Below are positions 19,442 through 27,138 of a DNA stretch of 64,000 nt, in pieces. The notes beneath the pieces were generated by a model. The model made no database searches, was not told where the DNA came from, and saw only the letters and a list, made by a program, of their open reading frames with translations. A program made the position numbers and the translations under genes. The DNA lies in assembly GCF_007004545.3 (NCBI RefSeq), contig NZ_CP045503.2:4000102-4064101 (forward strand), given 5' to 3'. The stretch's first letter is position 1, and each line of letters opens with the position of its first letter. The DNA is from Shewanella eurypsychrophilus. Lineage in GTDB: Bacteria > Pseudomonadota > Gammaproteobacteria > Enterobacterales > Shewanellaceae.

Positions 19442-19669
19442 ATGGATACGACTCCTCAAGATCTTAGCCACTTATTCGAACAATTAGGATTAGATAATAG
19501 CGATGAAAATATTGAAAGGTTTATCACCAGCCACACGATTCCAGCAAATATATTGCTATGTCAGGCAGAGTTCTGGAATGAGTCGCAAAAAAGTTTTTTA
19601 AAAGAATCAATTGAAGAGGACGCCCAGTGGTCAGAACTGATTGACCATTTAGACGCCCAACTTAGATAG
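19442..19669 (+). CDS. DUF2789 family small protein
   Basis: A 75-residue acidic protein matching DUF2789 in the pattern DLSHLFEQLGLDNSDENIE, then HTIPANILLCQAEFW and FLKESIEEDAQWSELIDHLD. It is a small alpha-helical cytosolic protein of unknown function, common in gamma- and betaproteobacteria. It is divergent from the GNAT gene, with an FNR-like box between them. Confidence 0.85.
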   Translation: MDTTPQDLSHLFEQLGLDNSDENIERFITSHTIPANILLCQAEFWNESQKSFLKESIEEDAQWSELIDHLDAQLR

Positions 19670-19682
19670 TGTTTAGCAAAAA

Positions 19683-20054
19683 TTAAATATTTTTGTAAGC
19701 CATGCTTCCCCAGCCGACAAGTGCGTTATTACTGATGACCACTGGAGTACATTCATCTTTGGTGGTCTTACCATCGCCATTTGTACGCTGCGTTCGATAA
19801 AAAAGTACATGAACTTGTTTATCTTTCTCCATATAGGCCTCGTTAAAATCTGCAGTACCCATTAAGATTGCCACTTGATCTCTGCTCATGCCTAGGCTTA
19901 ATTTTGATAAATTTGCACGGTTAACATTTTGCTTTGCTTCCCAGCCATCTTGACCATTCCAATCAGATTCTCCATCTCCAATATTGAGTACGCAACCAGA
20001 TAAGCTTAAACTTGCGAGACTAATAAATGCTAAACCCATTAATTTTGTTTTCAC
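19683..20054 (-). CDS. DUF3192 family lipoprotein
   Basis: A 123-residue lipoprotein. I choose the GTG at 20054 (AGGAAG upstream), which gives a normal signal peptide ending in the lipobox LSGC near residue 20; the longer ORF start lacks this. The mature domain has LSLGMSRDQVAILMGTADF, typical of the SmpA/OmlA-like fold of DUF3192. It is probably periplasm-facing. It is convergent with the DUF2789 gene. Function is unknown. Confidence 0.82.
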   Translation of the reverse strand: MKTKLMGLAFISLASLSLSGCVLNIGDGESDWNGQDGWEAKQNVNRANLSKLSLGMSRDQVAILMGTADFNEAYMEKDKQVHVLFYRTQRTNGDGKTTKDECTPVVISNNALVGWGSMAYKNI

Positions 20055-20203
20055 TATGACTTCCTGTTTCTTTATTATGTTAAGCAACAAAGAAAGCAAA
20101 GAACAGGCCAACTACACATATAACAATTAGAACAAACACTTAACAATATTCACGTGTAAGCTAGTGAGCATATTTACTAAATAGATGAGATAATTAACCA
20201 ACT

Positions 20204-20527
20204 ATGAGTCCATTAGAACAAGTCTTGGCAGCGGCTAAACATTTAACAGAGTCAGGCAAAACACCCAGCCTTGCTTTGCTCAAAACAAAACTTGGCACCA
20301 GTATTTCTATGCCAATATTGATTCAAGGCTTACAACAGTTTAAATCTATGCCGAAATGCGATATCAAAGATATTCCTGAGCTTAAATTGACTGCTACGCT
20401 AACCAGTGACACGCCTTCAGAAATTCAACAACTAAAACAAGATATGCGCCAACTAAAGGCTGAGTACCAAGCCCTGCTGTCTCGTATGGATGAAATAGAA
20501 AAGAGTCATCCGGGAGCAAAGAAATAA
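20204..20527 (+). CDS. hypothetical protein with C-terminal coiled coil
   Basis: A 107-residue protein I cannot name. The N-terminal half (residues 1-50) looks like a compact helical domain with a possible winged-helix-like pattern (LAAAKHLTESGKTPSLALLK). Residues 70-100 form a heptad-patterned coiled coil (EIQQLKQDMRQLKAEYQAL). It overlaps the next gene by one base (TAATG), so the two are translationally coupled and probably work together, perhaps on nucleic acid. Function is inference only. Confidence 0.75.
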   Translation: MSPLEQVLAAAKHLTESGKTPSLALLKTKLGTSISMPILIQGLQQFKSMPKCDIKDIPELKLTATLTSDTPSEIQQLKQDMRQLKAEYQALLSRMDEIEKSHPGAKK

Positions 20528-21300
20528 TGCATGTCGTCGAATTAAGATTCGAATGTTTTGACAACACCACAATTACCGCAGCAGAAAAAACCATTAATGG
20601 TTTACTCGAAGCATATAGAGCCAATGGGCAAATACTCGGACGTGAATTTGCAGTGGCTTTCAACGATGGCGAGTTCAAAGTTAGATTACTGATGCCAGAA
20701 AAGAGTAGCCTAGCGAAACGTTTTAATAGTCCATGGGTTCAACGTGCACTGTGTGAACTTACAGAGGCAAAGTTACTCGCCCCCAGAGAAAAATACATTG
20801 GCCAAGACATCAACTCTGAAGTCAGTAGTTCTGAAACGCCAAGCTGGCAGCTGGTCTATACCAGCTATGTGCACATGTGCTCACCAGTAAGAAATGGTGA
20901 TACTTTACAGCCTATCCCTCTCTACCAACTTCCAGCAACATTTAATGGCGATCATAAACGTATTATTCGCTGGCAAACTGAATGGCAGGCATGCGACGAA
21001 CTGCAGATGGCTGCGGCAACAAAAGCTGAATTTGCAGCATTAGAGGAACTAACCTCTCCTTCAAGTGATCTGTTTCGACGAGGCTGGGATATCAGAGGTC
21101 GTATTGAATACTTAACAAAAATTCCAACTTACTATTACCTCTACCGAGTAGGTGGGGATAATTTAGCATCTGAAAAGTCCCGAGCTTGCCCACGCTGTGG
21201 AAATAAAGAATGGCTCCTTGAAGAGCCATTGCTTGATATGTTCCATTTCCGTTGCGACAACTGCAGAATAGTGTCAAACATCTCATGGGATCATCTTTAG
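20527..21300 (+). CDS. DUF2310 Zn-ribbon protein
   Basis: A 257-residue cytosolic protein. A four-cysteine zinc ribbon lies at the C-terminus (residues about 220-248: CPRCGNKEW, then FRCDNCRIVS). The rest matches the DUF2310 family, annotated as possibly nucleic-acid-binding. RGWDIRGRIEYLTKIPTYYY is a recognisable family segment. Its start overlaps the upstream small coiled-coil gene (TAATG). Confidence 0.88.
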   Translation: MHVVELRFECFDNTTITAAEKTINGLLEAYRANGQILGREFAVAFNDGEFKVRLLMPEKSSLAKRFNSPWVQRALCELTEAKLLAPREKYIGQDINSEVSSSETPSWQLVYTSYVHMCSPVRNGDTLQPIPLYQLPATFNGDHKRIIRWQTEWQACDELQMAAATKAEFAALEELTSPSSDLFRRGWDIRGRIEYLTKIPTYYYLYRVGGDNLASEKSRACPRCGNKEWLLEEPLLDMFHFRCDNCRIVSNISWDHL

Positions 21301-21309
21301 AATGAAGGT

Positions 21310-21329
21310 GCGAGTTCCTAGGACCTCGC
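21310..21329. repeat. CTAG-centred hairpin between DUF2310 and syd
   Basis: A near-perfect palindrome, GCGAGTTCCTAGGACCTCGC, lies in the 41-base gap between two convergent genes, so it may act as a simple terminator. It shares CGAGTTCCTAG with the palindrome at 37917-37943. Confidence 0.5.
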
Positions 21330-21341
21330 GCATAATATCTT

Positions 21342-22007
21342 TTACTTGCCGCGCAGGTTGCGCCACATTAGCTTAATTCGATTCAACATTCCCGGATGGT
21401 CCAACTCAGGCATAGATTCTTCGATATGAAGTTCTGGAGGTGCCACTCGCGGGATCAGCTGGCTGATAAAATCATCTAAGCTGTCAGATAGCTTCTCTGA
21501 TGGCTCTTCGCCTGGGATCTCAATCCAAACACTGCCATCACTGTTATCGACCGTGAGCATCTTATCGCCATCTCCTAAGACACCAATAAACCAAGTCGGT
21601 GATTGCTTCAGCTTTTTCTTCATCATCAGATGACCGATAATATTTTGCTGCAGATAATCAAAGTCAGTGAGGTTCCACGCCTGAAGTAACTCTCCTTCGC
21701 CCCAATGACTCTCAAACAACAGAGGCGCCGAAAAATTTGCGCCATAAAAGCCATGAATATCTGCTTGAAGTTCAAGCTCAAGCGCCGACTCAACGTTTTC
21801 AAAAGATCCTAAATCTTGACGTTTAACTGGCTTCCAATAAACGATAAGGTCATCATTATCTTCCGACTCAAGTTCTGCTGTAAAGTCGCCTTCGATACAG
21901 TCAGAGTTTTCACCTTTTGGGTAGTATCGAGGCGATTCCCCTAACTTATCTAAGTAAGCTTGGTGATAGGTATTCAAAAAATTATCTAATGCAGGCAGAG
22001 AAGACAC
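21342..22007 (-). CDS. syd: SecY-interacting protein Syd
   Basis: A 221-residue acidic cytosolic protein that binds SecY and can proofread the translocon. The N-terminal [20 protein letters not shown] and the downstream [18 protein letters not shown] region are Syd-like. The C-terminus (from about residue 185) is longer than E. coli Syd (181 residues), with an added Glu/Pro-rich tail. The start is a GTG at 22007. It diverges from queF, a common neighbour. Confidence 0.9.
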   Translation of the reverse strand: MSSLPALDNFLNTYHQAYLDKLGESPRYYPKGENSDCIEGDFTAELESEDNDDLIVYWKPVKRQDLGSFENVESALELELQADIHGFYGANFSAPLLFESHWGEGELLQAWNLTDFDYLQQNIIGHLMMKKKLKQSPTWFIGVLGDGDKMLTVDNSDGSVWIEIPGEEPSEKLSDSLDDFISQLIPRVAPPELHIEESMPELDHPGMLNRIKLMWRNLRGK

Positions 22008-22067
22008 TTAGCAGAGATCCAAAATTTAAGTATAATGTGTGTCTATTTTGACACGGAATATCTATCG

Positions 22068-22925
22068 ATGACACAAGTTCATGATCCCTATACAGGTGCA
22101 GAGGCACTCGATGGCTTAACGCTTGGCAAAGCGACAGGCTATCAAGCCGAATATGATGCGTCTTTGCTACAAGGGGTTCCACGTAAACTCAATCGTGATG
22201 CCATTGAATTAACTGATGCCTTACCTTTTCACGGGACAGATATCTGGACTGGCTATGAGCTATCTTGGCTCAATGCTAAAGGCAAGCCTGTCGTAGCTAT
22301 TGCAGAGTTTTATTTGAGTTTCGACAGTAAGAACTTGATTGAATCAAAGTCATTTAAGCTTTATTTGAACACGTTCAATCAAACAAAATTCGAGAATATA
22401 GAGCTGGTTCAGACGACGTTAGCAAAAGATCTCTCATCATGTGCTGAAGGTGAAGTTATAGTTAAGGTCCTGGAGCCTAAGCATTTTACCTCTCAACGTA
22501 TCGTCGAGCTGCCTGGTACCTGTATTGATGATTTAGATATCGAAGTGGATGATTACAACTTTAATCCACAGTATCTAGAAAACAGTACGGATGAAAAAGC
22601 GACTGTGGCCGAAACACTTAACTCCAACTTGTTAAAGTCCAATTGTTTAATCACCTCTCAGCCTGATTGGGGCAGTGTGATGATCCGTTATCAAGGGCCT
22701 AAAATCGATAGAGAAAAGCTACTCAGGTATCTCATCTCATTCCGCCAGCATAATGAGTTTCATGAGCAGTGTATCGAGCGTATCTTTGTCGACCTGAAAC
22801 GTTTCTGTCATTGTGCAAAACTCACGGTATATGCCCGCTACACACGACGTGGTGGCTTAGATATTAACCCTTACCGGAGTGATTTCGAAAACCCACCCGA
22901 GAGTCACCGCTTAGCCAGACAGTAA
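22068..22925 (+). CDS. queF: NADPH-dependent 7-cyano-7-deazaguanine reductase
   Basis: Reduces preQ0 to preQ1 in queuosine synthesis. It is a long-form QueF of the E. coli type (282 residues there). I start it at the ATG at 22068, giving 285 residues. [17 protein letters not shown] is the family QueF motif with the substrate Glu. The catalytic Cys is in [15 protein letters not shown], and the C-terminal half has [13 protein letters not shown] and [15 protein letters not shown]. Confidence 0.97.
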   Translation: MTQVHDPYTGAEALDGLTLGKATGYQAEYDASLLQGVPRKLNRDAIELTDALPFHGTDIWTGYELSWLNAKGKPVVAIAEFYLSFDSKNLIESKSFKLYLNTFNQTKFENIELVQTTLAKDLSSCAEGEVIVKVLEPKHFTSQRIVELPGTCIDDLDIEVDDYNFNPQYLENSTDEKATVAETLNSNLLKSNCLITSQPDWGSVMIRYQGPKIDREKLLRYLISFRQHNEFHEQCIERIFVDLKRFCHCAKLTVYARYTRRGGLDINPYRSDFENPPESHRLARQ

Positions 22926-22965
22926 GCACTCGTTAACTGTCTGCTCCAGAGTGAGTGAACAATAG

Positions 22966-23000
22966 AAAAGAGGAAAGGATAATTGCCTAACCTCTTTTTT
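22966..23000 (+). terminator. terminator of queF
   Basis: AAAAGAGG and CCTCTTTTTT pair around a loop that contains a smaller AGG/CCT pairing, about 40 bases after the queF stop. The rest of the 22926-23258 gap shows no ORF or other structure I can support. Confidence 0.8.
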
Positions 23001-23258
23001 GTTGTCCGTTATTCACCAAACACCTTAATTCTAGATAAAAAAAACTCCCATCAACAACTTGCCAATGAGAGAAGAGAGAGCGATGCAGCTCTTTGACTGC
23101 TCTATATTTCTTGATTAACTAGCCCGCTCTTTAGGCTTAAAATCCCTGCTTTATATTGTTTACTCGAAGTTAAAAGCGCTAGGAATGGGACTATTGCCTA
23201 CTTTTACTTACCACTTAAAACTTACCGCTTATAGCTAAAACCTCGTAGCTCGGCAACA

Positions 23259-24077
23259 CTACCACCTGAACGAAAGGCCAAACTCATAGAAGTTTTCTCT
23301 ATCGGCAAAATAGGTATAGGTAAAATAGGGAGAGAATTTCCAAATCTGTGTCGTCAATGTAATATCGTGATAGTTAAAATTACCCTTACTACAATTGATA
23401 TCTAAAAAGCACTGTTCATCTATACCTAGCTCTGGCACTGTCACCCAGCTATTGCCACCGCGCGTATCATAAACATGGTTATAGCTATAACTGACATTCA
23501 GACGCTCATGCGCACTCCAGGATACACCCAGCATAATATCTAGGGTATCTGAGGGAGTAAAACCTAACTCCCCTTGGTAATCATCACCCAGATCAAATCC
23601 AAATCTGAATTCATCGGTATACCAGTTATAGTTAGTATCGGCCATCAGGATGACCGTCTCAGTCACTGGGATCCCGGCAAAAATACCGGCACTGTAGCCA
23701 ATAGAATTAGCTTTAGCCGTCACTTCGGTAAACATAAATGCGTTATAAAAGCTTTTACCAACGCCCGCTTCCCAAAATTTATTATTGTCATACTCACCAA
23801 ATACACGCCACGTTTCGCCGATATCGAAGCTGGCATTCAAGGTATAAATGGCTTCACCGTCATGCATCTTTACATCGAGTCCAACAGACTTATAAAAAGA
23901 CTCACTTTCTCTACCATCAGAGTCCTTTTGTTCAGTCCCCTGCTCTATCACTATGCCCTTAGGTGGGAAGATCAGTTCAATATCGTTGGCGATGGAGCTG
24001 GCATGGGCTGTAGCTGTATAGCCAGAGAACATCCCTATTACACATATTACAGAAGGAATAATTTGAGTTAGTCGCAT
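23259..24077 (-). CDS. outer-membrane beta-barrel protein (hypothetical)
   Basis: A 272-residue exported protein. A signal peptide (about residues 1-26, ending THAHAS-like in TATAHAS) is followed by alternating hydrophobic/polar strands and a C-terminal FGLSFRW ending in Trp, the usual BAM-recognised end of an outer-membrane barrel. About ten strands can be guessed. No named family recognised. It lies 93 bases downstream of a lipoprotein gene on the same strand and may be cotranscribed with it. Close homologues are probably restricted to related bacteria. Confidence 0.7.
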   Translation of the reverse strand: MRLTQIIPSVICVIGMFSGYTATAHASSIANDIELIFPPKGIVIEQGTEQKDSDGRESESFYKSVGLDVKMHDGEAIYTLNASFDIGETWRVFGEYDNNKFWEAGVGKSFYNAFMFTEVTAKANSIGYSAGIFAGIPVTETVILMADTNYNWYTDEFRFGFDLGDDYQGELGFTPSDTLDIMLGVSWSAHERLNVSYSYNHVYDTRGGNSWVTVPELGIDEQCFLDINCSKGNFNYHDITLTTQIWKFSPYFTYTYFADRENFYEFGLSFRW

Positions 24078-24170
24078 GCAGGCTTGCTCTCATAAAATAT
24101 AAAAAGCGTCCGCCTCAAAGTAAGACGGACAAAGTCATTTAACGGTTGTAACGCCAGAACTTGCCACTCG

Positions 24171-24842
24171 TTAGCGCTTAGGAAGCTGACTTTTCAACTT
24201 CGCTGCATTTACCCTTGATTTGATAGTGTCTCGCTGTGCTTGTGAAAGACTAGTTTTAGGTGTTTTACCTGTATTACCCCAGCCAGCATCAATCTCTGAT
24301 CTCTCCCAATCTATACGAAGTTGGCCAAGATCATCTTGGTAGATGACATAGGTGTTATCCCAAGACATAGCACCATCACGTACCGTATAGGTGCCATCAC
24401 CATTGGGTTCTATGATTGCTATAGTTTTACCATCTTCTTTACGGTAGATTTTGGCTTGACCGTGCTCCTCATCGATGACGAGCATAAAAGGATTCACATC
24501 AGGCTTTGGCTTACTGTCGTTTGTCCAGCCTCCATCGTCATCAAACTCTGGCGAGTTATCGGCAGGCTTATCACCAACATCAGGGCGATCTTTACCCGCT
24601 CCCCAGTCTGGAGTATCACCGAAATCAGGTAAACCGTAACCAGGATCGGTTTCAGGTAGATCGTTATCTGGACCCGTTTCGATCGGGTTATGTGGCGTGG
24701 CAGGGATCTCAATCGGTAATTCCAGACCTGGATTGCCGAAATCTGGATCTGTGTTGTCCTTAACTGAAGAGGTTGATGAACACCCTGAGATAAAAATAGC
24801 AGCGACAATACCTGTTAAAAGTGACGTTTTAGATAAATTCAT
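24171..24842 (-). CDS. Asp/Pro-rich lipoprotein (hypothetical)
   Basis: A 223-residue predicted lipoprotein. I choose the ATG at 24842 (GAGAG upstream), giving a signal peptide and lipobox ISGC. The first ~100 mature residues are low-complexity and rich in D, P and G (repeated PDFGD/PDWG/PDVGD-like words). The C-terminal ~110 residues look folded (DEEHGQAKIYRKEDGKTIAI, then DGTYTVRDGAMSWDNTYVIY). No family recognised. It precedes the outer-membrane barrel gene. A 17-bp motif shared with the sulfatase promoter lies 80-96 bases upstream. Confidence 0.7.
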   Translation of the reverse strand: MNLSKTSLLTGIVAAIFISGCSSTSSVKDNTDPDFGNPGLELPIEIPATPHNPIETGPDNDLPETDPGYGLPDFGDTPDWGAGKDRPDVGDKPADNSPEFDDDGGWTNDSKPKPDVNPFMLVIDEEHGQAKIYRKEDGKTIAIIEPNGDGTYTVRDGAMSWDNTYVIYQDDLGQLRIDWERSEIDAGWGNTGKTPKTSLSQAQRDTIKSRVNAAKLKSQLPKR

Positions 24843-24921
24843 ACATATGCTCTCTATAGATAAGGCGATTCGGCAAAATGGCTGAATCAATGACGAGCAC
24901 TATAGCGAGTTTACAGATAGG

Positions 24922-24938
24922 AATAATTAAGGCTAACC
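24922..24938 (-). promoter_or_regulatory. 17-bp motif shared with the alkyl sulfatase promoter
   Basis: AATAATTAAGGCTAACC here is identical to the reverse complement at 27020-27036. On the minus strand it reads toward the lipoprotein gene in the same orientation as the other copy reads toward the sulfatase gene. It overlaps a perfect 12-bp palindrome TAACCATGGTTA at 24934-24945. It is a candidate operator for one of the two nearby LysR regulators. Confidence 0.5.
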
Positions 24939-25042
24939 ATGGTTAACACATTCATAATGTGAATGTGTTCGCGTAAAAATAGCTGATATTGACCAAAATG
25001 CATTTACGGAACAATGTAATTGCATAGATAACGCACACAAAC

Positions 25043-25948
25043 CTAGTATAGATTCATGCCAAGAATCGTCTCTCTCAACCAGATATGGGCCGGGTTGCGA
25101 TTGTGCTTTTTCTTCCACACCACCTCAATATCTAACGCCTTTGTTTTGAAAGGGATCGGCACTAATTGAAGATTAAACATCTGTGCAAAACCATTGGCAT
25201 AGTTTTTTGGCGCGATCCCAATAGCATCACTTGTTGACACCGCGGCAAGCAGACTCAACATAGATGATTTGCTACTGTGCACTTTACGGCTAGGTAACAC
25301 CTCTTCACTAATTAAGTCTACAGCGGTGAGGTTAAAACGTCTGAGGTTAACTAATACATGCCGCTCAGCAAAAAATTGCTCTCTGGTTATCTGTTGTTGA
25401 ATTCTAGGGTGATCACAACTGACAACACAGGTGGCAGGTTCACTCATCAGCAGCATTCTTTCGAAGCGGTTATCCTTGGGTAAACCAATATCAATGGCTA
25501 TATCTGCTTGCTCTAGATTTAGCATCTCAAAGATCTCACCATCAAAATCGGGGGGCTCACGAAATACCACCTCAATAGGGAGATCTTGGATTATTGTATC
25601 TAGCTTGTTTTGTAGTAGATGAGCGACGACATCATTGGTAAGAATGACAAACTGACGCTCAGAAGTCATAGGGTCAAAGCCCTCTAAGCCATTAATTGTC
25701 TGCTCGATATTAGTGAATGAGTCGTTGAGCTGCTCATAGAGGTAGTTTGCCATGGCTGTGGGCTTGATATTACGGCCAGCACGAACGAATAGCTCCTCTC
25801 CGATCACACTTTTAAAGCGGCTGATGGCATTACTTACCGAGGGCTGAGTCAAATCAAGTTCCTCTGCGGCTAAGGTGTATGAACCTGTACGACAAACAGT
25901 TAAAAACACTCTTAACAGGTTTACATCGAACTGTTTATTCTGCGCCAT
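25043..25948 (-). CDS. LysR-family transcriptional regulator 1
   Basis: A 301-residue LysR regulator. The N-terminal winged helix-turn-helix (residues about 6-65) contains AEELDLTQPSVSNAISRFKS, followed by the effector-binding domain. It is paralogous to the next gene (26045-26956), with the same length, shared segments such as TREQFFAE..V-NL, and a common C-terminal NPA(H/N)-WLRET. The effector is unknown. The neighbours suggest sulfate ester, lipid or envelope control. AGAGGA precedes the ATG. Confidence 0.93.
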   Translation of the reverse strand: MAQNKQFDVNLLRVFLTVCRTGSYTLAAEELDLTQPSVSNAISRFKSVIGEELFVRAGRNIKPTAMANYLYEQLNDSFTNIEQTINGLEGFDPMTSERQFVILTNDVVAHLLQNKLDTIIQDLPIEVVFREPPDFDGEIFEMLNLEQADIAIDIGLPKDNRFERMLLMSEPATCVVSCDHPRIQQQITREQFFAERHVLVNLRRFNLTAVDLISEEVLPSRKVHSSKSSMLSLLAAVSTSDAIGIAPKNYANGFAQMFNLQLVPIPFKTKALDIEVVWKKKHNRNPAHIWLRETILGMNLY

Positions 25949-26044
25949 TAATCCTCTTCACCTTTTATTGCAACGCTGATTAAAAACCAAACAGGTAGCT
26001 GCTTAATAGAGACAAATATACCATTGTAATTTCAATCAGATAGG

Positions 26045-26956
26045 TTACGCCCTAGATTCAACCAAGTCTAATAATGTCTCTCTTAACCACATATTGGCCG
26101 GGTTTCGGCTGAGTTTACTACTCCACACCATATGATATTGAATAGGGTTTACATCTAAAGGGAGTGTCAGCACTTGCAGGCCGAACAATTCAGCGTACTC
26201 TTTTGCATAAGAGTAAGATGCTAGAGTGATTGCATCGCTCTTCGAAGCGGTTGCTAACATAGCAAGTAGCGACGCTTGTTCTGAGTATACCTCTCTTGTA
26301 GGTAGAACCTCATCAGTCAGAAAGTCCACCACACTCAAGTTTCCCCGCTTCAGATTAAGGATGATATGTTTTTCGGCAAAGTATTGCTCACGGCTAATCG
26401 AGTCTGAGATCCTTGGATGACCTTTTCTTACGACACAGACCAACTTATCAGTCATCACCTCTTGGCTAGAAAATGAAGTCAGATCAGGCTTATTCATATC
26501 TATAGCTAAATCTATGTTTTCAAGTTGCAGCTCGTGCTGTAGCTGTTGCTCCTGAACAGGCGTCTCTCGAAATATCAGCTTAATATCCGTTGATCTAAGC
26601 CGCTGCTCTGCCGCTCGATGCAATAAACCAATCATGGTTTCATTGGCATAAACATGAAATGTCCGCTGACTAGATTGTGGATCAAATTTATTCAACCCAA
26701 GGAGCGTCTGTTCAATGCTAGAAAGTGGCTCGTCAAACTGCTGGTAAAGGCTAAGCGCCGCTGCAGTAGGTTTAACACCTCGTCCGACACGAATGAACAA
26801 CTCTTCACCAACCGTGCGTTTAAGGCGGGCAATCGCATTGCTTACCGATGACTGAGTCAGATCCAGTTCCTCAGCCGCTCGACTGAAAGAAGCTGTTCGG
26901 CATACGGTCGTAAAGACACGCAAAAGATTAAGATCAAACTGTTTCTGCTGCGCCAT
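26045..26956 (-). CDS. LysR-family transcriptional regulator 2
   Basis: A 303-residue LysR regulator with the helix-turn-helix AEELDLTQSSVSNAIARLKR (residues about 24-43) and a substrate-binding domain. It is divergent from the alkyl sulfatase gene, the classical layout for a LysR regulator and its target; the 182-base gap between them holds the shared 17-bp motif. It is a paralogue of the gene at 25043-25948, probably from tandem duplication. Confidence 0.93.
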   Translation of the reverse strand: MAQQKQFDLNLLRVFTTVCRTASFSRAAEELDLTQSSVSNAIARLKRTVGEELFIRVGRGVKPTAAALSLYQQFDEPLSSIEQTLLGLNKFDPQSSQRTFHVYANETMIGLLHRAAEQRLRSTDIKLIFRETPVQEQQLQHELQLENIDLAIDMNKPDLTSFSSQEVMTDKLVCVVRKGHPRISDSISREQYFAEKHIILNLKRGNLSVVDFLTDEVLPTREVYSEQASLLAMLATASKSDAITLASYSYAKEYAELFGLQVLTLPLDVNPIQYHMVWSSKLSRNPANMWLRETLLDLVESRA

Positions 26957-27013
26957 ATCAATCCCATTATGAGTGAATAAACCAAACCCTAATATTTACC
27001 ATATAAATATTAA

Positions 27014-27036
27014 CTTTAAGGTTAGCCTTAATTATT
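27014..27036 (+). promoter_or_regulatory. candidate LysR operator upstream of alkyl sulfatase
   Basis: The inverted repeat TTAAGG-TTAG-CCTTAA (27016-27031) overlaps the 17-bp sequence GGTTAGCCTTAATTATT (27020-27036), which recurs exactly, in the same orientation to transcription, upstream of the lipoprotein gene at 24842. It lies between divergent LysR 2 and the sulfatase gene. The repeat is seen directly; the operator role is inferred. Confidence 0.5.
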
Positions 27037-27138
27037 TATCAATTCAAGCCCGATAGACTAAGCCCATTAATTAGAAACACGCCAGTTGCATGTATAGATA
27101 GGCGACTGACACCAGCTTACCTTGATAGGGGAATACCT

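Noticed and set aside
23574-24071. 165-residue ORF opposite the outer-membrane barrel gene
   Set aside because: The barrel reading has a signal peptide and a proper C-terminus; the opposite frame has no recognisable domain.
24100-24123. Terminator between the lipoprotein and barrel genes
   Set aside because: GTCCG/CGGAC stem is short and imperfect; recorded only as a weak possibility so the two genes may still be cotranscribed.
24321-24885. Several ORFs overlapping the Asp/Pro-rich lipoprotein on both strands
   Set aside because: They arise from the repetitive low-complexity sequence; only the lipoprotein has a lipobox and ribosome-binding site.
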